Assembly: GCA_002245135.1 (NCBI GenBank)
Contig: NGBS01000035.1
Span: forward strand, 1-64,000
From: Proteromonas lacertae
Lineage: Eukaryota; Sar; Bigyra; Opalinata; Proteromonadidae
Direction: 5' to 3'
Length of the DNA: 64,000 nt
The notes under the pieces were generated by a model. The model worked only from the letters and a program-made list of their open reading frames with translations. It was not told where the DNA came from and did no database searches. Shown here piece by piece: positions 34,006 to 44,917 of the stretch (position 1 is the first letter of the stretch; each line of letters starts with the position of its first letter). A program made the translations under genes and the position numbers.

Positions 34006-36895
34006 CTAGATCAATATCTTCTTATCACAATTACATTTTCCACTTAAACCAACTATTATATTCGATAATAATATCCATATGCAAGCAGCTGGTAATATTA
34101 CGAAATTATTATCAACCACAAAGAAATAGGAACAAACCATAATCCATTCTGTAACAACACATAAATACTTCTTTCTTCCAAAATTTGATTTACTTTTATT
34201 TTCATAATTATTTAAATTACTACTTATAATTCCTATTTTATTAAATTTTAAATCATCAATTTCATTTATATATTCTATATTATTATTATTATTATTGCCA
34301 CTCTCAATATCATTATTAACATTATCTTTCTCTTCATATTCTTTATTATTATTATATAATGATTTTGTACTATAATCAATGGAAGGAGGTTCTTCTCCAA
34401 TAATATCACAATGCTGAGGAGATTTGTAACTACATTCACTTTTATTATTATTATTATTACTATTTACACACTCTTCAACCGTTAGTGGAACTCTTAATTC
34501 ATCTATACTACAGCTTTCTTCTGTTTTTAAAGGAATATAAAACTCTTCTCTGAAACTATCAATCCCATATCGATATAAACTATTATAAGCAAATAATATT
34601 GGGATTTCCATGATTATGGAATATAAAAACACAATCATTTCTTTCCATTCATAACTTTTTGGTGGTGATTCTAAGAAATTTAATTCTAAACTATAAAGTG
34701 AAAATTGTTCAAAAAATAATGCAAATCTTAGACCACTAAATAGAGCATAACGGAAGAAATGATCATCTTCACAACTAAAATCAATTATTACTAAACATAG
34801 CACTTCATAAATAACCAAATTCAAATGAAAGAATATTAGCAGGAATTTAAATATTTCATTTATTTCATATAATCCTGTTATAGATTCAGGATATAGAAAT
34901 AAAACAAATGCTCCAGATCCAATTACAGTAATAATGCAAATACCATAATATTTATAATGATTATTCCAACTCTTAGATAGTTTTTTATCCTTGTGGTTAT
35001 TCTTCTTATTATTATTATCTCTTTCTCCATATGCATCTTCATTATCTTCTTCATCTTCATTATTTCTATTATTTCCATCATTTTCTATATTTTTATGTCT
35101 TAATTGAATCTTTCGATGATTTTTATAATATTCATGTAATATTTTCATTAAATAATATATAAATGCTAATGGAATTAATAAAATAATTCCAAAGATATAT
35201 TCTACAGTAAAAATTCCAATTCCTGCACTGTATAAAGTAATAAAACCAAATATATTTGGAGCTGAAATATTCAAGAATTGTATTTGTGTGAAATATGATA
35301 TTGTCTGTAATATACATGTAATAATAATAATATATTTAAAAACAAATGTACTTTTAATAGAATAAAAATGATTTAATGGATTTAAAAAATCACAGAATCC
35401 CCATTCTACTCAGTTTTTCATTCTTTTGATTATTTAATAATCCATAAATAACCACATAAAACAATACTATAACAGCAGAATTACTAGAAGGCGCATAATT
35501 CAATGATAATCTTGCAAAATAAAAATTGAATGGAATTTTATCTTTTTCACCATTATATCCTATCAATAAATCTTCATACAAATTTTCATAGTCTTTTGCT
35601 GGAGGTAATAAACTATCAGCTAATAGATCAACCCTTTCATATCGATCATTAAACAAATTATGACTTTTATTATCATAAATTCCATATAAAGACAATGATA
35701 ATTTCTCAATCCATTTGTTACAGTAGACTATACCATGGTGATCTACAGTATCTCCAATATTTGGTATATAACTTGTCATTACTGTAAATCCATATTTTGG
35801 CTGAATTATTCCATCAATTATTAAAGTTGGTGGATCTACAATAATATCAGTTCTTCCTCCACTGATTGACACTACATTTATGTTTTCAACTTTTTTAATT
35901 AAATCAGAATGATTGGATGAAAACAAGTCAATTATTGCAGTTTTCCTTTGTGGTGCATCTTTATTATAATAATCTTGGATGTCTTTTCATTAGCTGAAGA
36001 TGTGAATTATTCTTTAAATGTGTCGCTTCATAGTAAATTGAATTCATTTTATTGAATGTTGAAACTAAATCATAATCCCAACTAACAGGGACTAAAAACA
36101 TGAGGAGAAGACAATGTGATTATTAATGCAATAATTGAATCATCACAATCTGTTGTTATTGGAACATATCTGGCGACTGTACCACCCATACTATGACCGA
36201 TTAATATAACTGATTTAATACTTGGATAACTATTGAATAAGAAGATAAAATGAAAATAAATAAATAAATACTAATGTAAAACATTATAAATTACATCACA
36301 TACAAACGTGGCTTGATTTCGTATTATTATTCCTGAAGTAAATGACATTTCATGATTTAAATCAATTGTATAAAAGTCATATATGTTTTCGCTATAATTG
36401 TTATACTGTATTTGTTGAGATATTGATCCTAATGATTCAACATTTTCAAACGCTCCTCTACTCCCTGGAATGAATATTATTGGTTGAACTGCATAATTGG
36501 ATGTGCTATATGGTACATCTTTATCAAAATAACGAAAAAGCCGGTATTTATATGACCATCTATGAATTTCACTATTTATATATATATAAACAATTATACT
36601 TTGTCAGATGTACGATTATAAACTGAACGAACAGTAAATTCTTGATAAAATGGATTTCTATGAATAAAATGAGTAAATAAGAATCGGAAATAAGATAGAT
36701 TAAAATTATAGATATATTAAATACGATTTTACATGTTCACACAGAGTTTCTCCATTTTGTATATCATATAGCATGTAAACATAACCTCGTGCCATTACGA
36801 TAGAAACAATTATACAAATAGTCAGAACAACTAATTTAACACATAATCTATTAGTTATAAATATTTATAGAATGATACTCGCAGTTATTGGACAT
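34006..36895 (-). CDS. PGAP1: GPI inositol-deacylase (PGAP1/Bst1-like)
   Basis: Removes the inositol acyl chain from GPI anchors in the ER. The start at 36895 (MSNNCE) is joined by a 31-nt intron to a membrane helix. Then come GYVYMLYDIQNG, YRLFRYFDKDVPY, IIFIPGSRGAFENV and the lipase motif ILIGHSMGGTVARYVP, with the VSISGGRTDIIV strand downstream. The C-terminal part has several membrane helices, as in PGAP1. Three one-base frame breaks fall at homopolymers: A5 at 36094-36098, T4 at 35984-35987 and C4 at 35399-35402 (plus-strand bases). Homology resumes at once after each, so I read them as assembly errors; a recent pseudogene is the alternative. The shared promoter element is about 25 bp upstream. 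Confidence 0.85.
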
Positions 36896-36920
36896 AAAAG
36901 ACAAAAAGAATAAGAGAACC

Positions 36921-36951
36921 TCAAGCCTAAATGTTTGATATTTTATTTTGA
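36921..36951 (-). promoter_or_regulatory. TCAAAATAAA / GGCTTGA element
   Basis: Minus strand: GTCAAAATAAAATATCAAAC then ATTTAGGCTTGA. It shares the TCAAAATAAA..ATCAA part with the copies at 21833 and 24470; the second half is a diverged AAGCTTGA. It ends about 26 bp before the PGAP1 ATG. Confidence 0.5.
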
Positions 36952-37072
36952 CTAAGTTGGGATAGAAGAAAGCTTAGCTAAAATAACTACAATTTTATTT
37001 TTAATATCATTCAAAGAAATTGATTAATAATATATAAAAGTATAATAAATATTAAATTATTCAAATCTCTTT

Positions 37073-37728
37073 CTAAACTACTGGTGGAGGCAAAGGTTTA
37101 TTATCTGGAATACATTGCAACAGTGCAATTGTCCATTCCTGCAACAATATAAAGAATTTATTTTCATCTTCACTCAACTAATTAATAAATATATAATTCT
37201 ATTATAAATATACTGCTAATAAACTACATCTTTTCAAAACCTTCAAATCGATATTATAAAAATTAAACATCTCAACTCCTTTTCAAAAATTCATTATCCA
37301 AATAATCCTGTAATTGTCTCCATTGTATTGTTTGTGGAATATAAGTGATTTTATAATTCAATAACTGTAAAACATTATAAAATAACAAAATTGAATTTTC
37401 TGAAGGATTTTGAATTTTTAAAGTTTGAATATCTGTTTGAAGCAACATCATCTTCTTTTCTACAAATAAATAAATAAATAACTTATATATATATACGATG
37501 ATAAACGTTATTAGGATATAATATTTGACATACATTCTGTTCACTCTTAATTCTATTCTTCTTGTTGTTAGAGTTATTATTGATTGTCATTTTCTGCTCA
37601 TTTTTAGTATATAGTTTTGGTCTGTTCATTTTTTCTCTTTTATATGATTTCTCTGGAGGTCCAAGTCGTCTTAAATTGACTGTATCATTATCATTATATT
37701 CACTTATTTCAAGTACATTTGTAAACTG

Positions 37729-37761
<33 letters not shown>

Positions 37762-38702
37762 TCGTCTGTATTTGCGATAGAAATAACAATAAGATAAGAT
37801 TATAATGATTATCACTAAAACAATAAAACCAACAATTGATAAACTCATAATTAGAATTTTCTTACTTTTATAAGGATCTATATATATATATAGAATAAAA
37901 TATAATATTATTTATACCAGTATTTGAACACAATAAAAAAGTAATATTTTTAATAGAATTTTTATATATTGTTTCATTCCAATTAATGAATTCAATCACA
38001 TAATATCGATATATCCGTTCAGTGTAATTCAAATTAGAATTATCAAATTGTGGTTGTATTTTTCCTTTGTATAATAATGTTAAATTGTTATCATGCATTG
38101 AACCATATATATTTAATATTGGAACAACTGTAATTGTATAAGTTTCAATAAGAATTTCAGTAATTGAAGAATAAACTGAAAAACTGTTATTCTTATAGAA
38201 TTTCACTTTTATTGAGTAGGATGGTTCAGCAGTGAAATTTATGAAATACCTTACATATGTAATTTTAGGAGATGTACAACCTTTCTCTCTATTACTGCTT
38301 AATTGAGGTTTTTTGAAATTAATTGGATAATTGCTTTTCCGTTGATGGAATACCAATGTATTGTGTGAAGGATCAAGATATCTATTACTGCTTTTTAATA
38401 AAAATGTGTAATTCAGGTTCTCTTTGTTATACCACAGAAATAATTCATTTAAAAATATATCCATTGATGTGCTCTTCGAAAATAAAATATCTACCGATGA
38501 AAATGTTTCAGGAGGATAAGTTAAAGAAAAGATACCCATATACCATATTTCTTCGTTATCTGACATTATATCTGTATCCCAATTCTTCCATGACTTCGAA
38601 TCATGTGAATACATCCACTGAACAGTGTAATTAAAGTGATCTAACAATGTATCTGTAATAAGTCGCCTTAAAAATCAGCAAATTGAGTAGAAGAATCAAC
38701 AT
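37073..38702 (-). CDS. Single-pass receptor-like membrane protein
   Basis: Unrecognised family. Start at 38702 gives a signal peptide (MLILLLNLLI..). The ectodomain has about 260 residues with several Asn-glycosylation sites. A roughly 39-nt intron leads to a membrane helix (IVGFIVLVIIIIILSYCYFY), a basic stop signal, an Asn run and a cytosolic tail of about 150 residues ending CIPDNKPLPPPVV. Frame breaks of one base occur at A5 38670-38674 (inside the signal peptide exon) and T4 37280-37283 (near the tail). Without the second correction the protein would stop at 37272, and a separate ATG frame would begin one base later. The Trp-containing ectodomain (WKNWDTDIMSDNEEIWYMG) may bind ligand, but this is a guess. 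Confidence 0.6.
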
Positions 38703-38851
38703 AATACAGGTATACATTAATTATACTGAGTATTGTGATAATCTCTCTTATTGTAAATTTGGTTTAAAAAAACTTTTCGAATGAATATAAATCCCCAAAA
38801 TATTAAAAAAGTGAATAATAATACGAAAATTAAAAAGATAAATATATAAAC

Positions 38852-39537
38852 TTATGGAGATGCAGTATCATCAGGTTTCTTTACAGCTGTAAACAATTTG
38901 AATTCATTTGGTAATTCTTCCTCTGAATAAAGACGATCAGAGAAGTAAATTCTTCGTATTCTGCAGTTGGCATGGATTTGTACACGTAAAGTTTCAATAT
39001 AATTTGTACCATAAGCTCTACGCGTGAAATCAGAAAGATTAAATTGAATTTGATTCCATCCATCATCTAATCTCATTGGCATTGTACATATAAATGGCTT
39101 GACTCGTGTGGTTGATTGATAGTTTGAGGCTCTGAATCTTCTTCTTACGTTTTTATCATCCAATACTTGAACTTCAAAAGTAAAGTATTTTTTCATCTAT
39201 TTTAAAAATTATAAATACATCAAAAAATACATTTTTTATAATCATTACAAGGAATGGTAATTTAATTCCTAGTGTTTTGTTAGGATTTGCTGGACATGTG
39301 ATAAAACAGGTACTGACGTTGGTACCACAAATTTCAAGTACGCTACTGTTAATATCCTGATCAGTGATTCTCTTAATGTGTCCATTTCTTACCTGCTTAT
39401 CCCAAATTTGTAACGGTTTGCTTCTATAAAGAATATAAGCAAAACGAATTTAATAAATGGATAGCTTATAAAATATTATTATACCCGATACTATATAGGA
39501 TTGATAAAAAGCCTGATTGGTATTGGTTCTTAAACAT
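38852..39537 (-). CDS. CFAP20: Cilia/flagella-associated protein 20
   Basis: Axonemal inner-junction protein that binds between the A and B tubules of doublet microtubules. Three exons: [18 protein letters not shown], then [20 protein letters not shown] through [11 protein letters not shown], then [20 protein letters not shown] to the end at 38852. Introns are about 61 nt (near 39425-39485) and 34 nt (near 39197-39230). Strong match to the family: the core [20 protein letters not shown] and the ending [15 protein letters not shown] are nearly unchanged across ciliated eukaryotes. About 190 residues, full family length. Its presence implies that this organism builds motile cilia or flagella at some stage. 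Confidence 0.96.
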
Positions 39538-39864
39538 TGCTTCAACAAGTACAAGATTATTCTATGATAATATATATATGGTTCTTAAAGAAATGTTATA
39601 TAGATAAGGTAAAAAGAAAAGCTGGAAATGAGATATACTTAAAAGAATATGATAGTGAAAGAAACGTTTTTTGCAAAATAGATTTTTATAAATAATTATT
39701 TTGAATATATATTAAATTAAAATCTATTTTGAACAACATTATTCAGCTTGACTTGAACAGATTATGTTTTTTTTGCTTTTTTTTCTTGATATAAGTGATC
39801 CAATAGTCTTGTAATATTAATATATATATATATATATTATTCAATTGTTAAATAGTAAAATACT
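39538..39864. other. Divergent promoter region of CFAP20 and a methyltransferase
   Basis: About 330 bp between divergent genes. A CAGCTTGACTTGA motif lies at 39744-39756 beside ATTTTGAAC (39726-39734), a rearranged form of the shared element. A short (TA)n run at 39821-39838 just precedes the plus-strand ATG. No ORF of note. Confidence 0.4.
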
Positions 39865-40407
39865 ATGTTAGCTCCAAGGTATCATAATCATTCTACTCCT
39901 CAGTATGTAATTGAAGAAGCAATTAAAATATTGAATCCACAGAAAGATGATATTTTGAGTGATTTAGGATGTGGTGATGGAAGAGTGTTAATACATACTG
40001 CAAAAACTTGTGGATGCAGATGTATTGGATATGATATAGTGGTAGAAAAAGTAGAGGAGTGTAGAGTATAGAATTTTTGTATAGTTAAATTTACATAGAA
40101 ACTAATAGTTGAAGAAAAATTAGATAATTTAATATCTATTGAGTAGAATTTAATGTTTATTTAATATTATAGATGTAAAAACGCTTTAGATTGTGATTTA
40201 TCAACCAGTAATTGTTTGTTTCTGTTTCTAACAAAACATGGATTAAAAACAATCTTACCACAGATAAATAATCAAATGAAATTACCAGGAAGTAGAATAG
40301 TCACTTATTTATACTCAATTCCAGGAATTAGAATCACTAAAACTGTATGGTGTACCAATCCAACAAATTCTGATATAAAATTCCCAATATTCTATTATGA
40401 GGTATGA
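39865..40407 (+). CDS. FAM173/ATPSCKMT-like lysine methyltransferase
   Basis: SAM-dependent methyltransferase. It starts MLAPRYHNHSTPQYVIEEAI and has motif I as LSDLGCGDGRVLIHTAK with the acidic residue in GYDIVVEKVEE. Two introns (about 40067-40099 and 40143-40172) then join KLIVEEKLDNLISIE and CKNALDCDLSTSNCLFLFLT. The last exon ends FPIFYYEV with TGA at 40405-40407. The pattern of PRY, GCGDG and FLYLT-like motifs fits the FAM173 family, which methylates mitochondrial ATP synthase c-subunit or ADP/ATP carrier lysines in animals. About 160 residues, short for the family (about 200), so part of the fold may be missing or trimmed. Name is by motif only. Confidence 0.75.
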
Positions 40408-40561
40408 TCATAAGAAATATGTAATATTAATAGCTTCCTCTTGAGAACCTTGAAAAATGTGAATAATAATAGATGTAAATAAGTTAATCTAATCTTTTTT
40501 TAATTTTGTGGTTATTGTGAATATTTTTGAGAAACCAAATTTAATATTTAAAAATTCAAAA

Positions 40562-41102
40562 ATGCAGAATCAATCAACCAACGATAATCATATAGATATA
40601 CCAAAACAGTTTAACATACCTATAATACAACAATCACAGCATTTAAACGAAGAAGGCTTCTCATCATTTTCTAAAGATGAACAGGAACAGTTGATAAAAT
40701 ATCTAAAAGTATTAAATATTCATAATGTAAAATAATACTGAGTAGAAGAAAGATGAAGATAATAATTCCAAAATATCTGCAATTATTGCAAAAACGGAGG
40801 AAATAGTAAATGAAACAACTCAAGAATGTGTATAATATATTATTACTAAAGTAATATAGATGAAAAGTTTAGAAGAGAAAGAAGAAGAAATAAATTATTT
40901 AAAAGAAGAAAATGAAAAGCTTCAGAATGAATTAGAAGCAACAGCTGATGATAAAGATCAAGAAATAGACAGATTGAGAAGAGAAAAGAATGAATTAATA
41001 ACCAAATACAATAAATTACTCTCTGTGTATAAAGAATGTTATAGTAAGTTGAAATGGTATGATGAACTAGAAGGTAGATACAATGGAAATAAAATAATTT
41101 AA
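40562..41102 (+). CDS. Small acidic coiled-coil protein
   Basis: Three exons. The first starts MQNQSTNDNHIDIPKQFNIP and ends EQLIKYLK; a 37-nt intron leads to a 29-residue exon (KKDEDNNSKISAIIAKTEE..), and a 30-nt intron to a long heptad region beginning MKSLEEKEEEINYLKEENEK and ending WYDELEGRYNGNKII. About 155 residues. No family recognised; the strong C-terminal coiled coil suggests a dimer or adaptor subunit. An upstream TTG/ATG at about 40508 is in frame, but the ATG at 40562 sits in better context after a stop-poor AT stretch. Confidence 0.65.
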
Positions 41103-41212
41103 ATAATCATTTATAAAAACATAATTTTAATCAAATGAATCATTATATATATTATTACTATTTATTTTAGTGTAAAAAAAAACGTACTGATATATAAAAA
41201 TAGCATTCCTAA

Positions 41213-43333
41213 TTACAATTTCACTTTAAAAATAGAAGGTTTTAACATAACAATATATCCATCCTTTTTCTCAGGTATGATATTTGTTACAGAATAGCCT
41301 TGAGATAATAAATTCGATAAACACTCCAAGTTCTTCACAGATTTTGTTATAATTTGTTTATTTTTCTTTTGATTAATTATACCACTTTTTAACTTGTTGA
41401 ATTTATAATAATCACATTCATTTAATATATTTTCTATTAACGCATCATTATTATCAATTACTAGTTGATTTGTACGTAAATATTGTAATAATATTGAGAA
41501 TAAACCACTATCTCTATCATAATAAACATTACTATAGTTGTTATTATTAGATGATGGTAATAACTCTGCCAACTATTTAATATATAAATAAATATATATA
41601 TATACGATTGATTGTGGTTCTTTCTCTAGAGTATCTCTTGTAGTTTCATAAATTGTTCCACCAACATTAATTCTAATCACTTTATAACTATAACTATTGT
41701 TATTATTTCCACTACTACTCAAATTGCTATTATGTCTTGAATGGAATAAATTATTACTACTGTTGCTATTCGGTATACTTACAATATTATTATTATTATT
41801 ATTATTACTATTACGATTTGTGATAGAATAAGGAATAGGAGTAGTTGAAACAGATGGTAATGATGAATTTAGATAAGGTGGAGTAGGAGATAAACGTGAT
41901 AATTCGTTATTACAGGGTGAACCACAAGATACCATTGATCCTTCTTTTTCAAATGGTTTTAAGGGTGATTTATAATTGCTATATTCATTATTTGAATTAT
42001 TATTATTATTATTTAAATTATTCAAATCATTGTTAGGATTGCTGTTATATAAATTATTTGGTGTTTTAATTGGTTCTAATGAAGGTGATGAATTTTCACT
42101 CGCTGTTTCTTTAACATCAAATGGCTAATTTAATATGATAGTTAATTATATCACTACTACTTATAATTGGAGGTGTTGGCATTCTAGGCCTGTATGGAAT
42201 GGAGAAGATTTCAGTAGCTAATTTCATTATTGGTAATATTAAATATTGTTTATAATAAGATGAGTCATTTATTTTACCACATAAACTAATATAATAATCT
42301 TCTACTAAAACAGATATATGGTTATATCGGAGTGGTGGATTTTGAGGTAAGATGATTGATTCTAATGTATTATCGAGTACATTATATAACATCATTCCAT
42401 TGTTATTTCCATCTTCACTTTTTCCACCTTCTATTAAGATATATGTACCGTTATCACCACTAATTGGATCGATATGATTGACTGATAGTGCTGTATGTCC
42501 ATATAATGGATATAATAATGATCCATCTGAGATATTGACATAGATCCATTGATTTGTGAGAATATTATAACTGTAGATATCATCGAAGATTGTTGAACCA
42601 TCAGTTCCACCGATTAAAATCACATTATTATTTTCACTTTTATTTGAATTATTAATTAATGACATTGTATGTTGTTTTCTAGCACCAGGTAAACAGATTT
42701 CATTGGCTAATGGGTTGATTTTTTCCCATTTTGGATCCTTTGGGTTTTTTAACATGTACATATCTGATAATGTTCCTGTTTCGTTGCAACCACCGTATAA
42801 AAGCAACGTATCTTTATTGATATAGGTTAATGTATGAAATGACCTTCCTGATGGCATTGAGGATTTATCATCATCTTTAGAGTTGAATAAAAGAGTAAAT
42901 TTAAGATCTGGAGTGATTAGATATGCTTCATTATAAAATTGTTTATCATCTTGGCCTCCAAATAGAATGTAGCAACCATACCATGTTGTTAATGTACAGC
43001 CATATCGTGGAGTTAAAGTTTCTGGAATTTTTATTTCTGTAAAATCAAAGGGCGATAGTAAAGTTTGATAATTGAACTGACATGAGTAAAATGCGTTTGA
43101 AATAGTAGATCCATTTCTACCACCAAATATTAGCAGAAGATAATTTCTATCCTCATAAACACCTATAATTTACATTATAATAGGAAAAAAAGCATAAAAA
43201 AAGATATAAACATACCTTTACAACATGCTGCTGATTCTAAACCGAGAACTTCGTTTGTAAACTGTTTACACGACAAACCAGTTAATGATCCGATTTCATA
43301 CGCAGATGATGAGTGTCTATGTCGAAAATCCAT
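41213..43333 (-). CDS. Kelch-repeat protein with C-terminal BTB (T1/KCTD-type) domain
   Basis: Start at 43333 (MDFRHRHSSSAYEIGSLTGL). The N-terminal half is a Kelch propeller: repeats such as LLLIFGGRNGS, YILFGGQDD, RSFHTLTYINKDTLLLYGGC and GGTDGSTIFDDIYSY. The middle is a long Asn/Ser-rich disordered part. The C-terminus holds YKVIRINVGGTIYETTRDTL, the T1-type BTB signature of KCTD and Kv channels, split by a 33-nt intron and continuing FSILLQYLRTNQLVI. The order Kelch then BTB is the reverse of animal BTB-Kelch proteins. A one-base frame break occurs at AAA 42119-42121 (IKLAI to DVKETAS). A cullin-3 adaptor role is possible by analogy. About 680 residues. Confidence 0.8.
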
Positions 43334-43370
43334 TTATTTTAAAAGCTGTAACTCTATAAACAACTGTTGC

Positions 43371-43440
43371 AGTCAAGCTGTTTCTCTATTAATGAATTAA
43401 AAAATTCAAAACAAAACAAACTGTTTGAGATAAAGCTTGA
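43371..43440. promoter_or_regulatory. Divergent pair of AAGCTTGA motifs
   Basis: The 133-bp gap between the divergent Kelch-BTB (ATG 43333) and RCC1 (ATG 43467) genes carries AGCTTGA on each strand: GTCAAGCTG at 43372-43380, facing the Kelch gene, and AAAGCTTGAG at 43432-43441, facing the RCC1 gene. Each lies about 25-40 bp before its own start codon, as expected for a core promoter element. Confidence 0.5.
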
Positions 43441-43466
43441 GTTGGATTTATAAATAAGAAAAATTC

Positions 43467-44904
43467 ATGTTATTTGCATTAAGGTTTTGTTCAAGAATTG
43501 GATGTGCAAAGAAATGTTGTTTGAGTACACCTTTTCATACAGTTTTGAAACAAACATTTTCATCAAAGAGTATTTTTGCTCATTTTCATACTCATTTAGC
43601 AAAATCAGAGATATATGTTGTAGGAAAAAACGCAAATAATCAAATGGGAATTGATGTAGAAGAATGCCTTCTTCCAGAACCTTTTGAATTCAATGATGAA
43701 GTTGTATCAATGTCATGTTGTGATAATCATAGTGCATTAGTAACAAGTATAGACAAACAAATTAATTATAATAGAAAATGGTGAATTATATACATGGGGT
43801 AAAGGTCAATTCGGAATTCTAGGTCATGGAGATGATAAAGATGTATATGAACCAAAGCAAGTGGAAGCATTAAAAGATCTCAAAATAAAACAAGTCGTAT
43901 GTGCTCAAAATCACACGTTGGCGTTGAGTGATGATGGTTATGTGTTTAGTTGGGGTTATGGTGGTGGTTTTATTAGGGGACCAGGTGCTCTAGGTCATGG
44001 AGATTTACAATCATTATCATCACCTGCTGTAATCGAATATTTTGAAAAAGCTGTATAGATTTATTTAATCTTTTTTATTTTTATTTTAAAAATAGAATAT
44101 TATTGTTAAGCAAATAGCTGCTGGTGATGAGCATTCATTAGCATTAACCAATGAAGGAAAAGTATTTTCATGGGGTCAAGGAAGATATATATCTTTATAT
44201 AATATATTTTTTGACATAGTTATTAAATTTCTTTAATTTTTATCTTTTTGTAAGGCCATCTAGGTATTGGAAGTAGTTCAAGTAAAAAGATTCCAACATT
44301 AGTAGAACTATTAGAAGAATATACTCCAGTTAAACAAATAGTATGTGGATCTGATCACTCAATCGCATTAGGAACAAATGGTAAAGTATATAGTTGGGGT
44401 AAAAATGATCAATTCCAATTAGGTTTAGGTAATACTAGTGTTTCATTAGATATGTATGCATTAGAACTATTCCCTAAAGAAATTAAAGACTTGACTAATA
44501 CACATGTTGAATATATAACATCTGGTGGTAGTAGATCATTAGCTTTTACTAAAAACGGAAAAGTATATTCTTGGGGCAAAAATACCACTCTTGAGCCAAT
44601 TGAGATGATTACGTTGAAAGGAAAGAATTGTGTAACTGGTGGGTGTTCTGAGTCATGTTTTGCTGTTTCTACTGATGAAGGCAAGTTATATACTTGGGGT
44701 AGTGGCAGATCGAGGACTTTAGGACATGGAAATAAATCCAATCAACCACAACCAACATTAGTTAAAGCATTAGAAGGTAAAAAGGTTAGAAAGTATATAT
44801 ATTATTATTTATATTATTTATATAGTGTATATTGTGGATTATATCATAATTATATATTATGTGGAGAGCCAATGAAGTCTTCCTCTGAAAATATAAAGAA
44901 TTAA
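43467..44904 (+). CDS. RCC1-repeat protein, probably organellar
   Basis: Seven-bladed RCC1 propeller: repeats ELYTWGKGQFGILGHGDD, YVFSWGYGG, KVFSWGQGR, KVYSWGKNDQFQLGLG, KVYSWGKN and KLYTWGSGRSRTLGHG. The N-terminus (MLFALRFCSRIGCAKKCC..TPFHTVLKQTF) has Arg, Lys, Ser and no acidic residue, as in a mitochondrial presequence, so it may resemble RCC1L rather than nuclear RCC1. Introns: 28 nt near 43751-43778, about 44 nt near 44055-44098, the unusual 44187-44254, and 33 nt near 44793-44825. After the last, the protein ends CGEPMKSSSENIKN. RCC1L-type proteins act in mitochondrial ribosome assembly, but the exact role is not provable here. Confidence 0.83.
44187..44254 (+). other. Candidate AT-AG (U12-like) intron in the RCC1 gene
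   Basis: The WGQGR blade must join CHLGIGSSS, yet there is no GT donor that keeps the frame. Cutting at ATATATCTTT (44187) and after GTAAG (44254) restores it. A TTTCTTTAAT stretch about 20 nt before the end resembles the minor-spliceosome branch site. At 68 nt it is twice as long as neighbouring introns. Confidence 0.45.
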
Positions 44905-44917
44905 GAAATTATTATTA

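Noticed and set aside
37073-37270. Separate 55-residue gene directly after the stop at 37272
   Set aside because: Its ATG lies one base after the stop, and a one-base change in the T4 run at 37280 merges it with the preceding protein.
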